Of a stretch of 64,000 bases of DNA, positions 44,950 through 54,968 are shown one piece after another. Every line of letters begins with the position of its first letter. The first letter of the stretch is position 1. A program made the position numbers and the translations under genes. Source of the stretch: CAYNWT01 sp964450955 (GTDB lineage Bacteria; Planctomycetota; Planctomycetia; Planctomycetales; Planctomycetaceae); assembly GCA_964450955.1 (NCBI GenBank), contig CAYVFI010000002.1:186001-250000 (forward strand), in the 5' to 3' direction. The notes beneath the pieces are model-generated. The model did no database searches and was not told the DNA's origin. It worked only from the letters and a program-made list of their open reading frames with translations.

Positions 44950-47333
44950 TCAATCCGCGACGGACTCATTGATGATCTGGTCATAGGCCTGGCGAGCTCT
45001 CTCGTAGGCGGCGCTCGCGGCGTCGCGTTCCTTCTTTCGAATTCGGCCCTTTTTGACTGCCAGCAAACATCGACTGCCTTGCGGCACCACTGCGCGCTCT
45101 TGCGGCTGGCTCGGATTGGTTCTCCAGCGACTTCGATGAATACCGGGTTGGTATGAACCGATGGCAGGATGCGAACCGCGACCCAACTGGAACGCGGAAT
45201 GTTCAGGTCGAACTCCATGTGGTTCAGCTTTCCATCCGCTATCAAATCTCGTTTCGCGGCGACTTGCCCATTGACGATGACTTCAACCGGCACCGTTCGT
45301 GTGTCGTCGATCCGGCAGCGTTCCAGGTGCCAGTACGGTTTGGCATCCAACCGGCTGCTACGAATCGAACGCGTGTAGTCTGTTTGCTTAGCCTCCAACA
45401 GTGCAGCGGCGTCAAACGCAACGCGAACGTTGCCGGGCTTCGTCATGTTTAGCTGGCTAATCTTGCCGTCAGTGCCCTTCTCGCCAACCGCCACGTTGTT
45501 GATTTTGAAATCGATGATGTGGCTTAATCCGTCACCGCAGTAACTGCGGCCGTTCTTTAAACCATCGACCCAGTTGTCGAAGTTCAGTTCCTTGTCTTTG
45601 TCCAGCTTCACGTAAATTCGACCCAGCCCCACCTTGTCGCCGTAGATGCAGGGAAAGTCGGTCTCGCCGCTAATCTTTGCTCGGTAGCCGCAGTTAAGAG
45701 TGTGATACCAGATGTTGAGTTCCCAAATCGCGGGCGTATCGACGGCTGAGATGAAATCACAAGCCCCCTCAGCCACAGTCACGATGAATTCGTTCGCTCC
45801 AATTCCATCAAACGGCGGCATGGCATAGTCGGGCAACTTCGATGCGGCCTCCCCCCGCCAACCCTGCGGCGCGCCGCCCCAGGTGTTGCCGACGAACTTG
45901 CGAGAACCGTCCGGCATCACGTCGGGTAGAGCCAGTCCCCAGCCGCTGTGACTATATCCGACAACGCCGCCCTGTCGTTTGCCCCACGCCAAAACCGGTA
46001 ACGTCCAACTGGGCCAGTCTTGAATCTTTGTTGTCCCCGGATAGTCGTCTTCGTTCAGTCGCAACAAGCACAAGTGCCCGGCATGCGAGGAAGGGAACCC
46101 GCTGACTTCGACGTCGTAACGCATTAAATAGTCGGGAGTCGAAAGCTTCGATACCTGGCCTTCAAAGAACTTCTTTTGCGAATACCAACACGGACCCCAA
46201 CTCAGGACACAGCCCACGTTAAGATCTTCGCCCAGAATGTGTCGCATCATGTCGTCCGGCCCGACACCCTCGGTTGGACTGTCGTAATGAGCACACCCCG
46301 CGGCGTGAACATGATGATCGCCGGAGAACCATTGTTTCGTCGCCGGGTGGATCCAGCGTTTCAGTTTGAACTCAGCCAGCTGTTCTGGTTCGTCACCAAT
46401 CGTGACCTGCCGGGATTCAGGCAGATACTCGGGGCCGCGGCTGATATTCACTGTGTAGTCGCCCGGCGGAAGCGTGATGGTTTCGCCGTCCTGCCGATAC
46501 ACCTGGTTGTGAAAGAAAAAGTCCGGAGCCAACCGCTTGGCCGGGTTCGGATACACCCGACCTCGCGCGTCGCGAATCACGAACGCGGCCATGGTCGGTT
46601 CGCCGTCGAAGTCTTTCACGCCTAATTTCAAAGCGACGGCCGGTTTGCAATCGAACAGAATCGAAGTCGCGTTGCGGAACCCAAGATCCTGAGTTCCCTG
46701 TCCGACATCAAACGCGAGTTCCGCCTCACGCTTGCCTTTGTCACGACTAAACAGGTGGATGATGCGATACTCGCAAGCCAGCCCCGACAGGTTCGGCTTA
46801 AGCGGCTGGCGTTCGTACATTGAGATATCAAGAAACCGGTTCGGCACTTCATCCGGCGTCACCAGTTTCTGCTCGGTCATCGGCGCCTCGCGAGCACCCT
46901 TGCCCTGCATGTAAACGGGCTTCGCGTTGGGACTGCTGACTCGCAGTTTCGGCGTGATGCCGGCTTCGTTATGAACCTTCACCAGGAAGCTGGTCCAACC
47001 CTGTTGAACCAGTTCCATCTTCGCCGCGCCTTCGTCCACTTTCACGCGGCTCTCTGCGTTGATGTGAACTCCGGCCACGCACAACTTATCCAGAACTTTC
47101 TGGATCGCCCGGTTGCTGGCCTTTGCATCCCGAAGTTTGCCGGCCGCGTCGATGGCCGCTTGGTCAGCGGGAGAAAGAGGAGACCCCGCGGCCTCCATCG
47201 CAGCGACCAGCCGTTTCGTCGCCGCAACGAACGGTTGGTTCTCCACCGTCACGACTGGTAACTGAGCCAGCACATCACCGCAGGAAAAGGCGACAAGAAA
47301 CGTAGACAAAAAGCCGATCGAAACGGTCTTCAT
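44950..47333 (-). CDS. CehA/McbA family metallohydrolase, C-terminal part frameshifted
   Basis: About 794 residues from the ATG at 47333 with a signal peptide (MKTVSIGFLSTFLVAFSCGDVLAQ). The central region has WFSGDHHVHAAGCAHYDSP and related His/Asp motifs of the PHP-type CehA/McbA hydrolases, preceded by beta-sandwich domains and followed by GVVGYSHSGWG. Near the C-terminus the frame breaks at the T5 run 45050-45054 (A5 on the coding strand). One more A gives CWQSKKGRIRKKERDAASAA and a helical tail to the stop at 44950; without it the frame ends at 44922 in a Pro/Arg-rich tail. The 2384-base span is one base short of a multiple of three. The family cleaves esters or phosphoesters of unknown substrate. 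Confidence 0.82.
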
Positions 47334-47503
47334 AGTGGGCGCCTTCGGGTTAGGTTGTCCGGCCATTGTTGACACGGAAGTCGCTTGGATTCAATCAACC
47401 CAATCGGGTCAAAGTTGGTGGAATGCGGGCTCACGAACCTGCATCACCCATGCCTTTCTGGATAGGATATTGAAGTACACCCTCTATCCATAAGGAGCCT
47501 GAA

Positions 47504-47914
47504 GTGACTGACGATTCTCCCTACCGTGCGCCAGCAGACGTCGACGACACCCCCAAGCTGGGGCGTGAACACCTCAGAGATGTCGCGACCGGTCAGCGAA
47601 ACGTGATCCTTTGCCTGTTGGCGAATATTGCATTGACTCTTGGGTCCAGAGCAACAGCAGCGGCAGTCGGTGGAGGAGCAGGGGCAGCGTTGGTCGCGAT
47701 CGTCGCACTCGGCGTAGTTGTGGCCATGATATTCTGCGTTTACCGACTCACCTCCGCGTTGAAAATGGGCGCACCGGCAGCCTACGCCGTTGCGATGATC
47801 ATCCCGTGCGTCTCACTGATCGTCCTATTGATCCTGAGTCAGAAGGCGACCGGCTACTTACAGAAAAACGGCATCAAAGTTGGACTGCTGGGAGCGAACC
47901 CGAATTCAATTTGA
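47504..47914 (+). CDS. Small membrane protein, unknown
   Basis: A 136-residue protein starting with GTG at 47504 after AAGGAG. A short polar N-terminus with the PYRAP motif (common at the start of small planctomycete membrane proteins) is followed by three hydrophobic segments at about 33-50, 54-80 and 92-112. The Ala/Gly-rich middle segments and the short basic tail suggest a helical bundle. No function is known. Confidence 0.6.
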   Translation: MTDDSPYRAPADVDDTPKLGREHLRDVATGQRNVILCLLANIALTLGSRATAAAVGGGAGAALVAIVALGVVVAMIFCVYRLTSALKMGAPAAYAVAMIIPCVSLIVLLILSQKATGYLQKNGIKVGLLGANPNSI

Positions 47915-47953
47915 CGCTAGTGGTGCGTCCAGCGACAACTGTCATGCACCGCC

Positions 47954-48020
47954 GTAGCGGACGAGGCCACGAGTCCTCAATCGCTACAAAACATTCGGGA
48001 CTCGTAGCCTCGTCCACTAC
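47954..48020. repeat. Palindromic element, 24-base arms
   Basis: Left arm 47954-47977 (starts GTAGCGGACGAGGCCACGAG) and right arm 47997-48020 (ends CTCGTCCACTAC) are reverse complements with three mismatches, separated by 19 bases. It lies between convergent genes (small membrane protein and hom). The form resembles dispersed palindromic repeats reported in planctomycete genomes; a terminator role is possible but no T run follows. Confidence 0.7.
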
Positions 48021-48080
48021 CTGACATTTATCGATAGACACACCGCTAGCGGCGGCAACGCATGCGATTCGCGAGTCGAT

Positions 48081-49391
48081 TCAATCCGCGACTGGCAATC
48101 GAACCAACGGCGGCCGTAAACAAGACAGCTTCTCGAACTCAGCCTCCGCCGCGCGGACTTTGCCTTCGGTGGTTCGGTGGGTCATGAAGATCAAAGGAAC
48201 CGTGGCGTCCGGTTGGCGGTCGGGTTCTGGAGCTTCGTGCTGGATGATGGTGGCGATGCTGATTTCGTGGCGGCCAAGAATTTCGGTTAGCGTCGCAATC
48301 ACATGCGGACGGTCTTCTACGTTAAAACGTAGATAGTAGCGGCGTGAGATATCTTCTTCGGCCTGCAAAGGGAACTCGTTCTTCTTGTCAAACAGTTCCA
48401 GGTGCTTAAACGATGCAGCGGTACGGCCGGTCACGACACTGACAAGGTCAGACACAACAGCAGACGCTGTCGGCATGCGACCGGCGCCGGCTCCTGACAG
48501 CCAGACGGGACCGACGGCATCGCCTTCCAGCAAAATCGAATTCAAAGGGCCATCGGTCTGAGCCAAAATGCGTTCCTTCCGCAGCAGTGTCGGCTGCACG
48601 TGCATTTCCAATTCGCCGTCGATCAATTTCGAAACTGCCAGCAGCTTGACCTTGTAACCCATCTCTGACGCGAACAGCAGGTCCGTCAGCGCCAATGACT
48701 CCAGTCCCTGCCGCGGGAACGCATCAAGTTCGACGCGTGTTCCGAATGCCAGCTGAACCAGAATAACCAGCTTCTGCGCCGCGTCGGTTCCATCGACGTC
48801 CATAGTGGGATCGGCTTCGGCGTAGCCCAATTCCTGCGCCTGCTTCAGTGCGTCGCTGTATGAGATTCCGGAACTCAGCATCTTGGTCAGGATGAAGTTA
48901 CTGGTTCCGTTTAAGATTCCTTCCACGGATGATAGCTGGTTTGCCGTCATCGATTGGGCGACGGAATTAATCAGCGGAACACCGCCGGCGACGGCCGCTT
49001 CAAACGAAATCGTGCGTCCGAGTTCATGAGCCAGGCGAAACAGTTCGACTCCGTGAATGCACAGCAAAGCCTTGTTGGCGGTGACCACATCTTTGCCGGC
49101 TTTCAGCAGTTTCTCCATCACCGTTTTGGCGTCGGTGCTGCCGCCCATCAATTGCAAAGCAACCGTGATGTCCGGGTCGTTGATGATGCGATCGATATCG
49201 TTGGTCAACACGTCCGGCGGAACCGCGACATCACGTTCCTTATCGACGTCCAGAACGCAAACTTTGGTCAGTTCGACAGATCGACCCGCGCGGCGCGTGA
49301 TGCGGTCTTGTTCGTCCAGCAGAAGACGGGCGACACCGCATCCAACGGTTCCCAAACCAACCATGCCGACTTTGACGGGATTCGAACTCAT
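48081..49391 (-). CDS. hom: Homoserine dehydrogenase
   Basis: The 436-residue enzyme reduces aspartate semialdehyde to homoserine on the path to threonine and methionine. It has the Rossmann start VKVGMVGLGTVGCGVARLL, the NAD-linked LMGGSTDAKTVMEK, VVTANKALLC, the substrate-binding GILNGTSNFIL, and AEADPTMDVDGTDAAQK. The C-terminal ACT domain (YYLRFNVEDRPHVIATLTEI) indicates feedback control by an amino acid. I start at the ATG at 49391; an in-frame extension to 49430 lacks similarity. Confidence 0.95.
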   Translation of the reverse strand: MSSNPVKVGMVGLGTVGCGVARLLLDEQDRITRRAGRSVELTKVCVLDVDKERDVAVPPDVLTNDIDRIINDPDITVALQLMGGSTDAKTVMEKLLKAGKDVVTANKALLCIHGVELFRLAHELGRTISFEAAVAGGVPLINSVAQSMTANQLSSVEGILNGTSNFILTKMLSSGISYSDALKQAQELGYAEADPTMDVDGTDAAQKLVILVQLAFGTRVELDAFPRQGLESLALTDLLFASEMGYKVKLLAVSKLIDGELEMHVQPTLLRKERILAQTDGPLNSILLEGDAVGPVWLSGAGAGRMPTASAVVSDLVSVVTGRTAASFKHLELFDKKNEFPLQAEEDISRRYYLRFNVEDRPHVIATLTEILGRHEISIATIIQHEAPEPDRQPDATVPLIFMTHRTTEGKVRAAEAEFEKLSCLRPPLVRLPVAD

Positions 49392-49751
49392 TGAAGGCTG
49401 TGTCTCTCTGGTTGGATGGGCCGGCCTCAAAAGGGCAAAATCGGGCTCGGCAGGCGGCGGGAATGATATTTCTTATCGGCACCCGGCATTGGGTGACTTC
49501 GGGCGTTGTGGTGACGCTTTGGGGCGACTTCCCTGGACAACAGACGTTCTCCGTTAATCCCGCCAGGTCGCTGCGGATACTACCAAGACGCGAAGGAGCG
49601 GTAAATTGTGGGATTTAAGCCCCATCGCGGTGAATTGGAGACCATCATGGTAGCTGGATCGTTGATTGAGACCCTCGGGCTGAACCCTATAATCCGCCCG
49701 GCGATGGAGCGGCATCGCCGAGAACCAAAAGCGGCACCCACCGAGACATCC

Positions 49752-50564
49752 ATGACATCAGAGCAGTTTCGCGACTCCCGAATCGGGGCGGTCAGCTATC
49801 TCAACTCAAAACCTCTGATTGAGGGACTGGCAGACGCCGTCCCCCTGTCGCTGGACTATCCGAGTTGCCTGGCCGACGACCTGGCTGGCGAACGCCTGGA
49901 TGTGGCACTGGTTCCGTCAGTGGAGTTCTTCAGGAACACCGACCAGGGCTATTCGATCATCTCCGACGCGTGCGTTGCCACCCGCGGCGAAGTGCACAGC
50001 GTGAAGCTGTACTCACGCGTTCATCCCGGCGACATCAAACGACTCGCGCTGGACGAAGGTTCCAGAACCAGCAGCACGTTGGTTCAGATACTGCTGTCTG
50101 AAAAGTACGGCGTGCGGCCGGAACTCGAACCGCTGCCGATGGAACACGACACAACACAATCCGACGCCGACGCGATTCTGCTTATCGGCGATCGCGCAAT
50201 GACCAGTCCGGACGAAGAATTCGTTGAGACCTGGGATCTGGGAGCCGAATGGACTTGCTGGACGGGACTCCCGTTTGTGTTTGCCATGTGGGTTGCCAGG
50301 AAAGACGCCAAAATTGACGGCCTGGCCACAGAACTCTCAGCCGCGCGCGATCGGGGTGTGGCTGCTATTGAACACATTGCGAACCGCGAAGCGGCCGGGC
50401 TGGGGCTGACCACCGAAGCGGCTTCAGACTACCTGCGAAACAATCTGCACTATCATCTTGGTTCTGCCGAATTAAACGGACTCCGTTTGTTTCAGAACTA
50501 TGCATCACAACTGGAATTGATTCCCGAAAGTCACGACCGTGTCCGAGATTACGTCACTGCTTGA
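49752..50564 (+). CDS. mqnA: Chorismate dehydratase, menaquinone futalosine pathway
   Basis: The 270-residue protein starts at the ATG at 49752 (MTSEQFRDSRIGAVSYLNSKPL). The substrate-binding fold of MqnA/MqnD is clear: IGAVSYLNSKPLIEGL, DVALVPSVEFFR, LALDEGSRTSSTLVQILL, DAILLIGDRA, and WTCWTGLPFVFAMWVAR. MqnA removes water from chorismate to form 3-enolpyruvylbenzoate, the first step of the futalosine route to menaquinone. It overlaps mqnC by 26 bases, a tight operon. MqnB, MqnD and MqnE are not in the window. Confidence 0.92.
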   Translation: MTSEQFRDSRIGAVSYLNSKPLIEGLADAVPLSLDYPSCLADDLAGERLDVALVPSVEFFRNTDQGYSIISDACVATRGEVHSVKLYSRVHPGDIKRLALDEGSRTSSTLVQILLSEKYGVRPELEPLPMEHDTTQSDADAILLIGDRAMTSPDEEFVETWDLGAEWTCWTGLPFVFAMWVARKDAKIDGLATELSAARDRGVAAIEHIANREAAGLGLTTEAASDYLRNNLHYHLGSAELNGLRLFQNYASQLELIPESHDRVRDYVTA

Positions 50565-51702
50565 AAAAGCTGTTGCCGGCGAACGGCTAACTCCGGCCGA
50601 TGGACTGGCATTGCTTCAGTCAACCGACATCACCGCCATCGGCCGCGCGGCAGATGCGATCACGCGGAAGCTGCATCCTGAGCCGTACCGCACGTACAAC
50701 ATCGATCGCAACATCAACTATTCCAACTCGTGCACCGCCGTGTGCGACTTCTGCGCGTTCTATCGACCGCCGGGGCACCCGGATGTGTACGTGCTGACGA
50801 AGGAAGAGCTGCACAAAAAGATTCAGGAAACCGTCGAACTGGGCGGCGACCAAATCCTCATGCAGGGCGGTTTGCATCCGAAGCTGCCGCTGGAGTGGTA
50901 CGAGGAAATGCTAAGCGGCATTCGCGAAGCGTTTCCAACGGTCAACGTGCACGGGTTCAGCCCGCCAGAGATTCACCACTTCGCCAAAATCAGCAAGCTG
51001 CCGCTGAAGACGGTTCTCGAACGACTCAAGACGGCCGGCCTGGGAAGCATTCCCGGCGGTGGTGGCGAGATTCTGGTCGATCGCGTTCGTAAGCTCATTA
51101 CCCGCGGGAAGGTTCTGACTGACGATTGGTTAAACGTCCACCGCGTGTGGCACGAACTCGGCGGAAAATCAACCGCGACCATGATGTTCGGCCACGTTGA
51201 AACGCTTGAAGAACGCATCGAACACCTGGAACGCCTGCGAGAGCTTCAGGACGAAACCAACGGGTTCACCGCGTTCATTTGTTGGACATTCCAGCCGCCG
51301 GAAGACCCGCCGTGGTTCGACAACCGCAAAGACGGCTACGACATGACCAACATTCAGGAAGCGGGGGCGTTTGAGTACCTCAAGACTCAGGCAGTTGCGC
51401 GGCTGTACCTGGACAATTTCCCAAACATTCAGTCATCCTGGGTGACCCAGGGCGAAAAGATTGGCCAGGTTGCGCTGTTCTTCGGAGCGAACGATATGGG
51501 CAGCTTGATGATAGAAGAGAACGTCGTGTCTCAGGCGGGAACAGTCTACCACCTGTCCGTGGACACGCTGCGACGTTGCATCAGTGAGGCTGGCTATATC
51601 CCTCGGCAGCGTAACGTCTATTACGAATACATCGACGAAGAGGATGCTTTCAAAGGCACCGACAAACCGGATCCGGCCGTCCTGCCGGTTCTGAATTCTT
51701 AA
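50539..51702 (+). CDS. mqnC: Cyclic dehypoxanthinyl futalosine synthase (radical SAM)
   Basis: The 387-residue radical SAM enzyme cyclises dehypoxanthine futalosine in menaquinone synthesis. The cluster ligands are in NSCTAVCDFCAFYR (CxxxCxxC), followed by QGGLHPKLPLEWYEE and the family motif IPGGGGEILVDRVRKLI. The related MqnE has a different C-terminal region; the GGGGEILVDRVR motif and order after mqnA favour MqnC. The start is GTG at 50539 inside the mqnA end. A long purine-rich stretch follows the gene. Confidence 0.9.
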   Translation: MSEITSLLEKAVAGERLTPADGLALLQSTDITAIGRAADAITRKLHPEPYRTYNIDRNINYSNSCTAVCDFCAFYRPPGHPDVYVLTKEELHKKIQETVELGGDQILMQGGLHPKLPLEWYEEMLSGIREAFPTVNVHGFSPPEIHHFAKISKLPLKTVLERLKTAGLGSIPGGGGEILVDRVRKLITRGKVLTDDWLNVHRVWHELGGKSTATMMFGHVETLEERIEHLERLRELQDETNGFTAFICWTFQPPEDPPWFDNRKDGYDMTNIQEAGAFEYLKTQAVARLYLDNFPNIQSSWVTQGEKIGQVALFFGANDMGSLMIEENVVSQAGTVYHLSVDTLRRCISEAGYIPRQRNVYYEYIDEEDAFKGTDKPDPAVLPVLNS

Positions 51703-51718
51703 CGCACAACCTGTGTGC

Positions 51719-51806
51719 GAGAAGGCGGAAGGCAGAAGGGAGAAGGCGGAACTGCGTGTGATACAGTTCCACCATCACCGTCCTTGTTCCTTCTTCTGCC
51801 TTTTCC
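51719..51806. repeat. Purine/pyrimidine-arm hairpin element
   Basis: A purine-rich arm of AGAAGGCGGAAGG-like direct repeats (51719-51750) is followed by a hairpin GGAACTG/CAGTTCC (51748-51754/51764-51770) and a pyrimidine-rich arm (51780-51806) that partly mirrors the first. It ends at the start codon of the ABC ATPase gene, so it could also influence its translation. Confidence 0.5.
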
Positions 51807-52565
51807 ATGATTCAGGCTCATCAGCTCACCAAGGAATTCCCCGACCTTAAACGGGGGCGCGTTCGGGCTCTGGACAACGTGAGCTTTGATATTCCGGAAG
51901 GCGAAATTTTCGGCTTGCTGGGACCCAACGGAGCCGGCAAGACCACCTGCCTGCGAATCCTAAGCACCGTCCTACAGCCGACCTCCGGCACCGCGCGAGT
52001 TGCCGATTTTGATGTGTCTGAATACCCGGCCGACGTCCGCCGTCGCATTGGGTTTATGTCCAATAATACGGGCATCTACGACCGCATGACCGCCCGGGAA
52101 ATGGTGCAGTACTTTGGCCGTCTGTACGGCATGGAAGAAGACGCACTTAACGCACGCATTGACGAAATATTCGACGTGCTGCAAATGAACGAAATCTCCG
52201 ATCGGCTCGGTTCGAAACTCTCAACCGGCAACAAACAAAAAGTCTCCATCGCGCGGACCATCGTTCATGATCCGCCCGTCATGATTTTTGACGAACCGAC
52301 TTCCGGTCTGGATGTCCTGGTGGCACGCAGCGTTTTGGAGACCATTGACTCACTGCGAGATCAGGGAAAGTGCATCGTCTTTTCGACGCACATCATGCGA
52401 GAAGTCGAAAAGCTGTGCGACCGCGTTGCGGTGATTCATCGGGGTGAAATCCTGGCAATGGGCTCCATCGAACAACTGATTGACGAACACGAACAACCGG
52501 ATGTTGAAGAACTGTTCTTTGAACTCATCCGCAAACACGACCAGCAGGTTGCCGCACCAGTATGA
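51807..52565 (+). CDS. ABC transporter ATP-binding protein (NatA-like)
   Basis: The 252-residue ATPase has Walker A GPNGAGKTT, signature LSTGNKQKV and Walker B MIFDEPTSGLD, followed by the switch His in CIVFSTHIMREVEKL. It resembles the sodium/drug exporter NatA subfamily. Its ATGA junction with the next gene means the permease is translated from the same mRNA, so the two form an exporter. The transported compound is unknown. Confidence 0.93.
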   Translation: MIQAHQLTKEFPDLKRGRVRALDNVSFDIPEGEIFGLLGPNGAGKTTCLRILSTVLQPTSGTARVADFDVSEYPADVRRRIGFMSNNTGIYDRMTAREMVQYFGRLYGMEEDALNARIDEIFDVLQMNEISDRLGSKLSTGNKQKVSIARTIVHDPPVMIFDEPTSGLDVLVARSVLETIDSLRDQGKCIVFSTHIMREVEKLCDRVAVIHRGEILAMGSIEQLIDEHEQPDVEELFFELIRKHDQQVAAPV

Positions 52566-54949
52566 GTCCACGGAACGTAAAACTCGTCTTCCTGCGCGAA
52601 GTCCGCGACCAGTTGCGCGATCGGCGTACGCTGTTCATGATTGTCGTGCTGCCGCTACTACTGTACCCGTCGCTTGGGATCGGCATGTTCCAAATGATGA
52701 CGACCTTCCGCGAACAACCGCGCGAAGTGGTTATTTTGGGAGCCAGCAACCTGCCGGATGCTCCGGGACTGCTGGACGACGAAGGTATCCGCACCAAGTG
52801 GTTCACCGGCGGCGAAGCCGATTCATCAAAGCTACGCATTCTTCACGACCTTGTCACGGACGAAGAAGCGGACACGGCTGCGGACGAACAAGCTAACGAC
52901 AATCGACCCACGTCGGAGGAAGCGCGACTTGCGGCCGCTGCAGAACGGCGACGACAACTTCTGGACGCCGCCAGATCCATTCGCCGCACAGTGAAGGACT
53001 CAAAGAACAAAGTCGAAGCGGTGAACCTTGCGTTTCGTGAGAGCGGTATCGATGTGCTGGTACTTGTTCCTTCCACGTTCGCTGACGGGCTGAACCAGGC
53101 AAACAACGCGATAAAGCAGGGGTCTCCGGCTACTGCATACCCCGGCCCGGTTGTGATCAGTAACAGCGCCGATGAAAAATCGATGGTGGCGTCACAACGC
53201 GTTTCCGACGCGCTGCGCAACTGGGAAAAGGCACTGCTGGAAGGCCGACTGAAAGCCGCCGGTCTGCCCGCCGACATCCATCAACCCGCCCAAATCACAA
53301 GAATCGACGTCGCGCAAACCGAACAACTTGCGGCGAATATGTGGAGCAAACTGTTTCCGGCGTTGCTGGTTATCATGACCGTCACCGGTGCGTTCTATCC
53401 GGCTATCGACCTTGGTGCCGGTGAAAAAGAACGCGGCACCATGGAAACGCTGCTCATCTGCCCGGCTTACCGATCGGAAATCGTGCTGGGTAAGTTCTTA
53501 ACCGTGATGCTGTTTAGCTGCGGCACCGCGATTTTGAACCTCGCCAGCATGGGTTTCACAGGTCAGTACATGGTCAGCATGGTTGGCCAACAGACGCAGA
53601 TGGCCGGCGAGATGTCGTTCCCATCCGCAGCCGCCTTGTTCTGGCTGTTCGTACTACTGATCCCAATCGCCGCGCTGTTCAGCGCGTTGTGCCTGGGGCT
53701 GGCGACGTTTGCCAAGTCCAGTAAAGAAGGTCAGTACTACCTGACCCCATTGCTCATGGTGACCATGGGGCTGACTGTATTCTGTCTGTCACCGGCTGTG
53801 GAAATTACTCCGTTCTACAGCGTACTGCCCGTCGTCAATGTGGCCCTGTTGTTGAAGGGCATGTTGCTGGCTCCTGTTTCTTCACAGTCATTGTATGTCT
53901 ACATCCTGCCGGTTCTTGTCTCCAGCGCCGCGTATAGCCTGTTGGCCTTGTGGTGGGCGATTGAACTGTTCGGCAGCGAAGCGGTTCTGTTTAGAGCGTC
54001 AGAACGCGTTAGCCCACGGTTGTGGCTGCGGCACCTGATGACCGAAAAACAGCGACTTCCAGGTTTCGCGCAAGCCATTTTGTGTTTCGTTGTGATCATG
54101 TTCCTTCAATTTGGGGCGATGGGTTTCATGCGGGACATGTTGTCCAGCGGAGATCCATCGACGGCGATGCACCGTGTTCTGGTGGTTCAGCAAATCTTCA
54201 TCATCGCCTTGCCTGCGGTTCTCATGTCGCTGCTGCTGACCAGTTCCGTCAAGGACACACTGCGACTTCGACTGCCTCCATTAAAATCAATCGTGGCAGC
54301 TGCCGGACTGGCTCTTGTCCTGCAGCCATTATCATTTGAGCTGTCCGCATCTTTGTCGGGGTGGTTTTTCCCTGAACTGTCCTCCGAACTCCAGGAAGCG
54401 ATGCAGAGTCTCACTTCGGGACAGACCAGCTTGTGGATGATGCTGGCCGTCTTCGCGTTGGCTCCGGCAATCTGCGAAGAAGTGGCGTTCCGCGGCTTTG
54501 TGCTAAGCGGGCTTGGTCGTTCGGGTCGAACCGGCTTCGCCATCGCCGGATCCGCCGCAGCGTTCGGAATCATGCACATGAACCCGCAGCAGGTGTTCAA
54601 TGCAACGCTGCTGGGTCTGGTCATCGGACTCATTGCCGTCCGATCGCGCAGTCTGCTGGCCTGTATTCTGTTCCACCTGATTTACAATTCACTGGGCGTT
54701 TTACACGCGTCACTGGGCATGCACGTTTCCACTGGCGGAATCTTTAAATACCTGTTCCGACACGAAGGCGGCATGCTGCGTTACTCACCGTTGCTACTGG
54801 CCTTCGCGGCCGTCATCGCCTACCGACTTATTCGCTGGGTCGCCAACGATACACCCCAGCCGGCAACAGATGGCCCGCTGGAAAACGACAGTCAAACAAG
54901 TCTCACAACACCAATTTCGGTTACTCAGGATTCCCATCCGGCAACCTAA
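52562..54949 (+). CDS. ABC-2 type permease (NatB-like) fused to a CPBP intramembrane protease domain
   Basis: The 795-residue protein starts with ATGA overlapping the ATPase stop. The first 450 residues form an ABC-2 permease: a membrane segment near 22-40, a long extracytoplasmic loop of about 210 residues, and a membrane block (about 255-480) with the GAGEKERGTMETLLICP motif of NatB. The C-terminal part has the CPBP (Abi) protease motifs ICEEVAFRGFVLSGL with the Glu-Glu pair, FGIMHM and a final LFHLIYNSLG His motif. CPBP proteins include CAAX prenyl endopeptidases and bacteriocin-self-immunity proteins. The function of the fusion is unknown. Confidence 0.92.
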   Translation: MSPRNVKLVFLREVRDQLRDRRTLFMIVVLPLLLYPSLGIGMFQMMTTFREQPREVVILGASNLPDAPGLLDDEGIRTKWFTGGEADSSKLRILHDLVTDEEADTAADEQANDNRPTSEEARLAAAAERRRQLLDAARSIRRTVKDSKNKVEAVNLAFRESGIDVLVLVPSTFADGLNQANNAIKQGSPATAYPGPVVISNSADEKSMVASQRVSDALRNWEKALLEGRLKAAGLPADIHQPAQITRIDVAQTEQLAANMWSKLFPALLVIMTVTGAFYPAIDLGAGEKERGTMETLLICPAYRSEIVLGKFLTVMLFSCGTAILNLASMGFTGQYMVSMVGQQTQMAGEMSFPSAAALFWLFVLLIPIAALFSALCLGLATFAKSSKEGQYYLTPLLMVTMGLTVFCLSPAVEITPFYSVLPVVNVALLLKGMLLAPVSSQSLYVYILPVLVSSAAYSLLALWWAIELFGSEAVLFRASERVSPRLWLRHLMTEKQRLPGFAQAILCFVVIMFLQFGAMGFMRDMLSSGDPSTAMHRVLVVQQIFIIALPAVLMSLLLTSSVKDTLRLRLPPLKSIVAAAGLALVLQPLSFELSASLSGWFFPELSSELQEAMQSLTSGQTSLWMMLAVFALAPAICEEVAFRGFVLSGLGRSGRTGFAIAGSAAAFGIMHMNPQQVFNATLLGLVIGLIAVRSRSLLACILFHLIYNSLGVLHASLGMHVSTGGIFKYLFRHEGGMLRYSPLLLAFAAVIAYRLIRWVANDTPQPATDGPLENDSQTSLTTPISVTQDSHPAT

Positions 54950-54968
54950 TATTGCGTCTGAGGTCCCC

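Noticed and set aside
52562..54949. Exporter with CPBP domain as a phage-defence (Abi) system
   Set aside because: CPBP proteins were once called Abi, but the coupled ABC genes point to export; no defence genes are nearby.
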